Source of the DNA: an uncultured Sulfurovum sp.
Lineage (GTDB): Bacteria > Campylobacterota > Campylobacteria > Campylobacterales > Sulfurovaceae
Length of the DNA stretch: 9,457 bases
Assembly: GCA_902727905.1 (NCBI GenBank)
Contig: CACVAR010000401.1
Location: 2,589-12,045, forward strand
Direction of reading: 5' to 3'
Shown one piece after another: positions 1 to 5,141 of the stretch. A program made the translations under genes and the position numbers. The number at the start of each line of letters is the position of its first letter. Position 1 is the stretch's first letter. The notes beneath the pieces were generated by a model that saw only the letters and a list, made by a program, of their open reading frames with translations, was not told the origin of the DNA and did no database searches.

Positions 1-291
1 GCTGTAATTTCTGGAACTAAAGGATACATTCACATACCTGCACCATGGTGGTTAACCAAAAAGTTTTATGTACGTTTTGAAGATGAGCATAAGTCTCAAA
101 CATTCAACTATGAATTTGATGGGGATGGATTACGCTATATGATTGCTGAGTTTGCATCCTTGATTCAACGTGGAAAACGTAAATCTAAAATGTTAACTCC
201 TTCAGATATGGTAGGTATTAACAGAGTATTGTTAGAATACAATGAACGAAAAAATAATGAAAAAAATAATAATGAAAAGAAGGAAGTATAG
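1..291 (+). CDS. Gfo/Idh/MocA-family oxidoreductase, C-terminal end (5' truncated by window)
   Basis: The frame is open from base 1 to TAG at 289-291 and gives the last 96 residues of a protein whose start lies outside the window. The stretch GTKGYIHIPAPWW, then a Phe/Tyr-rich strand segment, then DGLRYMIAEFASLIQRGK and a MLTPSDMVGINRVL segment match the end of the C-terminal alpha/beta domain of Gfo/Idh/MocA NAD(P)-dependent sugar dehydrogenases. The Rossmann domain is not visible, so cofactor and substrate cannot be judged. The last 16 or so residues are an Asn/Lys/Glu-rich tail that looks unstructured. The stop codon is followed without a gap by the ATG of the aminotransferase, so the two are almost certainly co-transcribed. 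Some proteins of this type beside licD genes may carry an N-terminal nucleotidyltransferase domain; that is recollection and cannot be tested here. Confidence 0.72.
   Translation, partial: AVISGTKGYIHIPAPWWLTKKFYVRFEDEHKSQTFNYEFDGDGLRYMIAEFASLIQRGKRKSKMLTPSDMVGINRVLLEYNERKNNEKNNNEKKEV
280..286 (+). promoter_or_regulatory. Shine-Dalgarno site of the class V aminotransferase gene
   Basis: AAGGAAG lies five bases upstream of the ATG at 292, inside the final codons of the preceding reading frame. It is a near-ideal ribosome binding site and confirms this start. Confidence 0.75.
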
Positions 292-1371
292 ATGATATAT
301 GAAGATTATTATATCTTTACCCCAGGACCTGTAAAAATGTCTGAAGAGATAATGGAAGTTGGTGCAAAACAGACCCCATATTTTAGGAACTGTGAGTTTT
401 CAGACGTGACTTTTGCTTGTGAAAAAGGACTCCTTGAAATGGTGAATGCGCCAGAAGGATCAAAAGTTATTTTTTTAACAGCTTCTGGTACAGCAGGTAT
501 GGAGTCTGTGGTGATGAACCTTTTAAATAAAGATGACAATGCACTGGTTGTTCATGGTGGTGGTTTTGGAGGTCGTTTTGTAGAGATTTGTAAAACGCAT
601 GATATTGTTCATACAGATTTTAAAGTGACAAATACAAACTTGTCAGATATTGAAACTTTAGCTCCTAAAGAGAATTACTCCTCACTCATAGTTAATGCTC
701 ATGAGACATCGGTAGGACATCTGTATGATTTAAATGCCATGGGAGCTTATGCTAAGAAAAATAACTTACTTTATATAGTAGATGCCATCTCTATGTTGGT
801 AACAGATCCACTTGACATGCAAGAGAGTGCTATTGATGTGGTGATTGCAAGTTCACAAAAAGGTTTGGCTTTGCCTCCGGGGTTAACCATGGTTGTTTTA
901 ACACCAAGGGCTTTAGAGAAAGTGCAAGATGTTAAGAGTCTTTATTTTAACTTTAAAGATTATCTAAACAATGGGGAAAGAGGACAAACCCCTTATACAC
1001 CAGCTGTGACCATTATGCTACAGTTAGAAGCAAGACTAGCTCAAATCAAGCGAAGAGGTGGGGTAGAACAGAGTATTCGTTCAGCAAAAGAGATAGCTGA
1101 GTATTTTAGAGAAAATATTAAAACTTTACCTCTTAAAGCGTATACGCCTTTTATGCCAAATGCTATGACAACGCTAACACCAACTGATGGTAAAGCTGCT
1201 ATGGACATCGTTAATGATTTAGAAGATAAATACAAAGTAATGGTCTGTCCAAATGGTGGTGAACAACGTGACCTTATTTTTAGGGTGTCGCATATGGGTG
1301 ATATGACTAAAGCATATACGGATGTTCTTATCGATGCTCTACATGACTATTATCAAGTAGATAGAGTTTAA
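292..1371 (+). CDS. Class V PLP-dependent aminotransferase (2-aminoethylphosphonate/alanine-glyoxylate type)
   Basis: 359 residues, the usual full length for small class V (fold type I) aminotransferases. The N-terminal TPGPVKMSEEI segment is the typical family opening. Residues 63-67 (TASGT) form the cofactor phosphate loop, HETSVG at 137-142 matches the family's E-x-S-x-G region, D164 in VDAIS should contact the pyridine nitrogen, K190 in SSQKG is the Schiff-base lysine, and R331 in RVSHMG is the expected substrate-carboxylate arginine. All catalytic positions are therefore present. The closest families known to me are 2-aminoethylphosphonate-pyruvate transaminase and serine/alanine-glyoxylate aminotransferase. 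Substrate is not decided by the sequence. The licD gene starting right after the stop suggests a role in making an amino-bearing head group for a surface glycan rather than in photorespiratory-type or catabolic metabolism; this is inference. A strong SD precedes the ATG. Confidence 0.85.
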   Translation: MIYEDYYIFTPGPVKMSEEIMEVGAKQTPYFRNCEFSDVTFACEKGLLEMVNAPEGSKVIFLTASGTAGMESVVMNLLNKDDNALVVHGGGFGGRFVEICKTHDIVHTDFKVTNTNLSDIETLAPKENYSSLIVNAHETSVGHLYDLNAMGAYAKKNNLLYIVDAISMLVTDPLDMQESAIDVVIASSQKGLALPPGLTMVVLTPRALEKVQDVKSLYFNFKDYLNNGERGQTPYTPAVTIMLQLEARLAQIKRRGGVEQSIRSAKEIAEYFRENIKTLPLKAYTPFMPNAMTTLTPTDGKAAMDIVNDLEDKYKVMVCPNGGEQRDLIFRVSHMGDMTKAYTDVLIDALHDYYQVDRV

Positions 1372-2145
1372 ATGATAGCAGCAAAAGCATTACGACAAGC
1401 ACAGCTTATTATGCTTGAAATGTTAGTTGAGTTTGATGCTATATGTACAAAACATAGTTTAAAGTATTGGTTAGATTCAGGAACGCTTTTGGGTGCTGTT
1501 CGTCATGAAGGGTTTATACCTTGGGATGATGACATAGACTTGTCTATGCCTGTAGAAGACTATAATAGATTTATGAAAATCGCAGAAGATGAGTTGTCAG
1601 AAGATATTTTCTTCCAAACCAAAGCAATAGATAAAGCTTTTAAATTTGACTATATGAAGTTACGCTCAAATAAAGCGAGTATTGTAGAGTTTCATGAAAA
1701 AGGGAGAGAAGTAGGTTATCATCAAGGTGTATTTGTAGATATCTTTCCCATGTTAACTTTAAAAAACTCTAAAGAAAATCAGAATTTTTATGAAGATAGT
1801 TTTGAAGAAATTCGTGCTTGTTCTTCCATTTCTTTACACACACCTAATGGTGTGGATAATCCAGAAAAAAGAGAACAACTTGTAAGTTCTATAGAAAATA
1901 GGCATCAAGGTTGGGAAAAAGAAGATACTAAAGTGATTTATTCAGGAAAAATGCCAGATGTGGCTGCTTGGTTTGATTATAAAGAGATTTTTCCTTTAAA
2001 AAAGGTGATCTTTGAAGGATTAGAATTCTCTGTACCTAAGAATCCTCATCATTATTTACAGTCAATTTACTCTTTCAATTATATGGAGCTTCCTCCAGAA
2101 GACAAACGTACCATTCATGCTTGGAAAATAGAGTTTAGTAAATAA
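1372..2145 (+). CDS. LicD-family phosphotransferase
   Basis: 257 residues. The N-terminal half holds the LicD signature: YWLDSGTLLGAVRHEGFIP at 32-50 followed by W51-D52-D53-D54-I55-D56, where the acidic cluster is the metal-binding nucleotidyltransferase-fold motif. YMKLRSN at 94-100 and HQGVFVDIFPM at 117-127 are further conserved blocks. The C-terminal P-x-NPHHYL and RTIHAWK stretches also fit. LicD proteins move phosphocholine (and in relatives probably other phosphodiester or phosphonate head groups) from a CDP/CMP-activated donor onto a cell-surface sugar. There is no membrane segment, so action at the cytoplasmic face is likely. The ATG follows the TAA of the aminotransferase without a gap and has only a weak GATAGAG-like SD, pointing to coupled translation. 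The acceptor and donor are unknown. Confidence 0.88.
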   Translation: MIAAKALRQAQLIMLEMLVEFDAICTKHSLKYWLDSGTLLGAVRHEGFIPWDDDIDLSMPVEDYNRFMKIAEDELSEDIFFQTKAIDKAFKFDYMKLRSNKASIVEFHEKGREVGYHQGVFVDIFPMLTLKNSKENQNFYEDSFEEIRACSSISLHTPNGVDNPEKREQLVSSIENRHQGWEKEDTKVIYSGKMPDVAAWFDYKEIFPLKKVIFEGLEFSVPKNPHHYLQSIYSFNYMELPPEDKRTIHAWKIEFSK

Positions 2146-2151
2146 AACATA

Positions 2152-2160
2152 TGTTATACT
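2152..2160 (+). promoter_or_regulatory. Extended -10 promoter element before the small membrane-protein gene
   Basis: TGTTATACT is a TG-N-TATAAT extended -10 with one mismatch, lying between the licD stop (2143-2145) and the ATG at 2167. A transcript starting 6-8 bases past the box would begin at or next to the A of that ATG. No -35 box is evident. In AT-rich DNA such matches can arise by chance. Confidence 0.4.
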
Positions 2161-2166
2161 ATTTTT

Positions 2167-2745
2167 ATGACACGAAATATAATAATAGCCATACTAATCA
2201 TCATTGCAATTCTTCTTCTAGCTTACTACTATAAAGCGAGTTCATTAAAGTTAGACGCTAAAGGTATTACTTTACAAGTTAAAGAAAAAACTGTTTTTCT
2301 TGAAACCACAAATGTACAGACGACTCCCATAACGTTTTCAAATTTGAATATTATGCAGAGTAAATTGAGCAATGGTAGTTACTTTGAAGTCGCTACTTGT
2401 GAACCTCTTTATGAGTTTAATCAAAACACTAAAGATGTTATAAAGACATTGTTTGAAGCAAATAAAGTAGATGAATTATTTTCCATAAGAGGACTTTCAG
2501 CCATGAGAGTTACTTTAAAAAATGCGCAAGTAGTTAACTTGTTTGTTGATGATAATGACTTCAAAGAGTTAAAGCTTGTTTATGGAATTCCTTATGAAGT
2601 TTTTTCTCCAGCTGTAAAAAAGTTAATGGGAAGAGGGTTTAAGGAGTTTACCATAGGTGGAATTTTTGAATTACCTGTACCTATGACAAAGTGGAGTGTG
2701 CTTCATAACGATTATGATGGAATCATTACTTCTATGGATCATTAA
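2167..2745 (+). CDS. Hypothetical membrane-anchored protein
   Basis: 192 residues, family not recognised. Residues 4-21 are an uninterrupted run of Ile, Leu and Ala ending in Tyr-Tyr-Tyr, a typical single N-terminal membrane anchor; with Arg3 before it, an N-in/C-out topology with a periplasmic body is likely. No signal peptidase site follows the hydrophobic run. The body (about 25-192) is mixed, with alternating hydrophobic positions suggesting beta strands and short helices; it has one cysteine (in VATCEPLYEF). An in-frame stop at 2143-2145 (the licD terminator) prevents an upstream extension, and no alternative start comes before the membrane segment, so ATG 2167 is the best start. It has no Shine-Dalgarno: the bases before ATG are ACTATTTTT. 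It sits 21 bases after licD, yet has its own promoter-like box. Function unknown; linkage to the glycan genes is positional only. Confidence 0.7.
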   Translation: MTRNIIIAILIIIAILLLAYYYKASSLKLDAKGITLQVKEKTVFLETTNVQTTPITFSNLNIMQSKLSNGSYFEVATCEPLYEFNQNTKDVIKTLFEANKVDELFSIRGLSAMRVTLKNAQVVNLFVDDNDFKELKLVYGIPYEVFSPAVKKLMGRGFKEFTIGGIFELPVPMTKWSVLHNDYDGIITSMDH

Positions 2746-2771
2746 GTAGATAAACTCTTTCTACTTAATGA
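2739..2771. terminator. 12-bp hairpin between convergent genes, probable bidirectional terminator
   Basis: TCATTAAGTAGA (2739-2750) is the perfect reverse complement of TCTACTTAATGA (2760-2771), with a 9-base loop. The left arm contains the TAA (2743-2745) of the upstream gene, and the convergent - strand gene stops at 2796. The stem is AT-rich and no clear T-tract follows on either strand, so termination strength is uncertain. Confidence 0.5.
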
Positions 2772-2795
2772 ACGTTGCTTAATAAAAGTTATGAC

Positions 2796-4178
2796 TTATA
2801 GTCCTACATTTAGAGAGTTTAAGGTCTCATAAGTAATTCCACCAGTTGCCAGTGAGTTGTCTCTTTGGTACTTGTCTAGGGCTACTTTTGTATCTTGCCC
2901 TAAAACACCATCGATTTTACCTGGGTTGTAGTTTTTGGCTTGCAACGCATTTTGAATTTTAAGTACAACATTTTGGTTCATGTTTGTTTGACAAAGAATT
3001 CTTTCCCAACTTTGGTGAGATGAAGATACTTTTTCTTTTTTATCAACCATTTTGTAGACAGCTTCAATAGGTGTTTTAACTTCTTGTGCTTCTTGTACTA
3101 ACTTTTTAACTTTAATTGTTTTATAAGTAGGTTCAATGGCAATTTCTTTTGTAGAAGTTGGTACATCAAGGACAACTTTTGTAATCTTTTGATTTTTAGC
3201 TGGTACTTCAACCAAACAAATCTTATGTCCTGTAGCACGTAAACCTTTATCTACCTTGTCGCCAACTTGAATCCATGAGAATGTTGCTTTAGTGTCAAGT
3301 ACACTTTTTTGAATACTACTTTTAACTTCTGGAACTTTAATGGTTTCAGTTTTAGCAGCACTCACAAGTTTTTTAACTTTGATTGTTTTAGAAACAGCAG
3401 CGACATCCATTACTTTTGTTGTTGCTGGAGTTTTAACAACTTTCTTTTTAATGGTCTTGTATTTTGCTGGTACTTTAACCAAACACATAATTTCACCTGT
3501 GGCACCAGCTAGTTTTTGTGCTGGGTTAGCACCTTTTTTCCATACTGTTTTTTCTTTTTCAATTAAGACTTTTTCTTCTGTATACCCATAGGTCGCTGGA
3601 ATTGTTACTGTTTTTTTAGATGCTGGAGTAACAACAATGGTTTTTTCTACCATTTCGTAAGTTGCAGGAATAACTTTAGTTTTACTACTCTCTTTTTGTA
3701 ACACAACTTCTTCTGAAACTGTTTTGTATCTATTTGGTGTAAAATATTCTCTATAACATGTTTTTGGTTTTGTATTTTCTAAATCCACACCTTTTAATTT
3801 TGCAGCAACTAAAATTTCTTTGCTGACAGGTGCTGCATGTCTTTTTAAACTTACTTTCCAAGATTTTGAAGCAGGCTTAACTTCAACAATCTCAGTAACC
3901 TTTTTAAAGGTAGCTGGAACAGTAACCAGTTTTTTACTCGCAGGAGTAACTTCTACTCTTTCATCAGTCCATTCATATTTTGCTGGGGTGATGCTTATCT
4001 TATGTGATGCTTCTTGTACTAGAACACGTTCTTCTATTGTTTTATATTTAGCTGGGATAATAACCTTGGCATAACACTCTCCAGCCTTTGCATTTGGAGG
4101 TGTCAATGATACTTCTGCATTGACGTAAGTAATGGGTAAAAGTAAAGACATTAATAGTAGTGAATATTTTGTTCTCAT
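2796..4178 (-). CDS. Secreted 23-residue-repeat protein with C-terminal peptidoglycan-binding domain
   Basis: 460 residues counting from the ATG whose complement is 4176-4178. That start has a perfect SD (4186-4192); the frame can be extended upstream to a TTG at 4206-4208, but this would put a charged leader before the signal peptide. Residues 1-21 are a signal peptide (basic MRTK, hydrophobic core, probable cleavage after VNA). Next come four modules at about 42-110, 148-216, 237-305 and 326-394, each made of three 23-residue sub-repeats, rich in Lys, Val, Thr and Pro. Each module is preceded by a Cys (35, 141, 232, 321) and ends with a Trp (107, 213, 302, 391); a fifth Cys is at 396. Residues 402-458 match a PG_binding_1 domain (KIDGVLGQDTKVALDKYQ core). 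Likely a periplasmic or envelope protein tethered to peptidoglycan. I do not recognise the repeat family; the role is unknown. It may be transcribed alone from a promoter at about 4230 or also from recO. Confidence 0.82.
   Translation of the reverse strand: MRTKYSLLLMSLLLPITYVNAEVSLTPPNAKAGECYAKVIIPAKYKTIEERVLVQEASHKISITPAKYEWTDERVEVTPASKKLVTVPATFKKVTEIVEVKPASKSWKVSLKRHAAPVSKEILVAAKLKGVDLENTKPKTCYREYFTPNRYKTVSEEVVLQKESSKTKVIPATYEMVEKTIVVTPASKKTVTIPATYGYTEEKVLIEKEKTVWKKGANPAQKLAGATGEIMCLVKVPAKYKTIKKKVVKTPATTKVMDVAAVSKTIKVKKLVSAAKTETIKVPEVKSSIQKSVLDTKATFSWIQVGDKVDKGLRATGHKICLVEVPAKNQKITKVVLDVPTSTKEIAIEPTYKTIKVKKLVQEAQEVKTPIEAVYKMVDKKEKVSSSHQSWERILCQTNMNQNVVLKIQNALQAKNYNPGKIDGVLGQDTKVALDKYQRDNSLATGGITYETLNSLNVGL
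2997..4055 (-). repeat. Four modules of three 23-residue repeats (12 copies in all) inside the secreted protein
   Basis: Modules map to 4055-3849, 3737-3531, 3470-3264 and 3203-2997. Within each, three 23-residue units follow one another with no insertion. The common unit begins Pro-Ala-x-Tyr-Lys-Thr-Ile/Val, has alternating valines at positions 11 and 13, a PAS or EAS motif at about 15-17, a Lys at 19 and hydrophobic residues at 21 and 23. The third unit of every module has Trp at position 20. The Cys-to-Trp distance is 72, 72, 70 and 70 residues, so modules 1 and 2 form one pair and 3 and 4 another. Alternating beta-branched residues suggest a beta-rich, rod- or solenoid-like fold (inference). 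Modules 3 and 4 also resemble each other as DNA. Confidence 0.85.
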
Positions 4179-4185
4179 GATAAAT

Positions 4186-4192
4186 CTTCCTT
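4186..4192 (-). promoter_or_regulatory. Shine-Dalgarno that fixes the ATG start of the repeat protein
   Basis: On the - strand this reads AAGGAAG, with seven bases between it and the ATG at 4178. It lies inside the longer TTG-initiated frame, which has no comparable site of its own, so the ATG is the real start. Confidence 0.8.
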
Positions 4193-4226
4193 GATCTTTT
4201 AAATTCAAATATAATTTGATTTGATT

Positions 4227-4232
4227 AGTATA
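4227..4232 (-). promoter_or_regulatory. Candidate -10 box of the repeat-protein gene
   Basis: The - strand reads TATACT here, in the context CCTATATACTAATC. Transcription would start near 4220, giving a leader of about 40 bases that includes the SD. No -35 match is seen, only A-rich DNA upstream. The gap from the recO stop (4288) has no terminator-like hairpin, so read-through is also possible. Confidence 0.4.
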
Positions 4233-4287
4233 TAGGAAGTGTACTTTTTTTCTATTAAATAATATTTATTAATGTTTTTTTTTAATT

Positions 4288-4905
4288 TTATAGACCTTTG
4301 AGTAAAATGAGGTAAAGCTTTTCGACCACATCATCGTTAAGATGGATGGTGCTTTTTGTATTATAAAGGGTAAAAATTTCTTTTTTATTAAGTGCATGGG
4401 CATAGATACATGTTGGGTGTGTTGGTAAAAAAGCTCTCATGAGTCCTACTTCTTTATCTAAGACTTCTTCGCATACATAACAAAAACCATTGTCATAAAG
4501 TCGTCCTTCATGGGCAAGTAGAGTAACGTAGGCTTCTACAGCTAATCTTTTTGGATTTTGTTTGTCCCATTTTCGTGCTACATTTAATAGGAGATTAAAA
4601 TAGAAGTTATCAACTTCAATAATGTCTTTTAGATGGGGTTCAAAAAGTTTAATAAAGTTTTGCCAAATAAGTAGATGATTATTTGAAAAAATCCAAGGAA
4701 AACTTATGTGTGATAAGGAACGCATATTGGGCATAAAATTGTTTTTTGACTCAGAAACTTCAAAATCTACTAAGTTACCGACCTGTAATATGGAATGTCT
4801 TGCTCCAAAAAAACGCCAGTAATCTGTTATGGAGTTGTTGTTAAGTACGGTTACAATAACATCTTCGTTTTTTGCGCGCTTGATGTTAAGAATGAAACCA
4901 TGCAT
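4288..4905 (-). CDS. recO: Recombination protein RecO, short epsilonproteobacterial type
   Basis: 205 residues, shorter than the roughly 240 of E. coli RecO but the size I recall for Campylobacterota RecO. Recognition rests on remembered family features: an N-terminal OB-fold-like segment (about 1-70) opening MHGFILNIKRAKNEDVIVTV, RFFGARHS at 31-38, SFPWIFSNN at 68-76, a helical middle with QNFIKLFEPHLKD at 82-94, and KQNPKRLAVEAYVTLL at 115-130. A reduced cysteine cluster follows: C142 and C145 in FCYVCEE and C166 in HPTCIYAH, where classic RecO zinc modules have four Cys. RecO binds DNA, anneals SSB-coated strands and with RecR loads RecA at gaps. The start ATG is preceded by a weak AGGT site; the frame upstream is AT-rich and noncoding. 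Not obviously in an operon with the gene after it, which is 109 bases downstream on the same strand. Confidence 0.68.
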   Translation of the reverse strand: MHGFILNIKRAKNEDVIVTVLNNNSITDYWRFFGARHSILQVGNLVDFEVSESKNNFMPNMRSLSHISFPWIFSNNHLLIWQNFIKLFEPHLKDIIEVDNFYFNLLLNVARKWDKQNPKRLAVEAYVTLLAHEGRLYDNGFCYVCEEVLDKEVGLMRAFLPTHPTCIYAHALNKKEIFTLYNTKSTIHLNDDVVEKLYLILLKGL

Positions 4906-5141
4906 ATAACGTACCTATTCTTTTTCTTTTTAAAACATTACATAATTTTTATTAAAAAATAACTTATAATAATGTGTTGGGAATTTAATTTAGAGGTTTA
5001 GATTTCCATGTCTTTTTGATATCTTATTATAATTATAAATAAAAGTGAATTCTAATATTATTTTAGGTAAAATCGAGGCAATTTTGGGTTAGGAATTTTA
5101 GATTCATTTAACAACCTAAAGACATTAAAAAAAGGTAACTT
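4906..5141. other. Divergent intergenic region between recO and gltB
   Basis: 236 very AT-rich bases with no convincing reading frame. On the + strand there are TATAAT boxes at 4965-4970 and 5028-5033. On the - strand ATTATA (5026-5031) reads TATAAT and CTTATA (4963-4968) reads TATAAG; either could serve recO. The 5060-5120 part holds several TTAGG/CCTAA pieces: TTAGGT at 5063-5068 and TTAGG at 5089-5093 can each pair with ACCTAA at 5113-5118, so two alternative weak stems are possible just before the gltB start. No known riboswitch or operator is recognised. Confidence 0.5.
5028..5033 (+). promoter_or_regulatory. Candidate -10 box of gltB
   Basis: A perfect TATAAT, about 108 bases before the gltB ATG, implying an untranslated leader of about 100 bases. 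There is no consensus -35 at 16-18 bases upstream, which is common in Campylobacterota. The surrounding DNA is AT-rich and a second box (TATAAA, 5034-5039) overlaps it. Confidence 0.4.

Noticed and set aside
2151..2166. An ATG at 2151 as an alternative start after licD
   Set aside because: It is in a different frame from the 2167 gene, lacks an SD and coincides with the extended -10 box.
3309..3591. Overlapping + strand frames with hydrophobic translations opposite the repeat protein
   Set aside because: They are antisense shadows of the Lys/Val/Thr-rich repeats; the hydrophobic character follows from the complementary codons, and no SD or known domain is seen.
2997..4055. Possibility of a CRISPR or noncoding tandem array, because of regular spacing
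   Set aside because: The periodicity is at the protein level in an open frame with signal peptide and domain; the DNA copies are diverged and show no spacer structure.
3820..4074. + strand frame of 84 codons resembling a small membrane protein
   Set aside because: Antisense to module 1 of the repeat protein; same explanation as above.
4209..4287. Rho-independent terminator between recO and the repeat protein
   Set aside because: The region is A/T runs with only weak AT palindromes and no GC-containing stem followed by a T-tract on the - strand.
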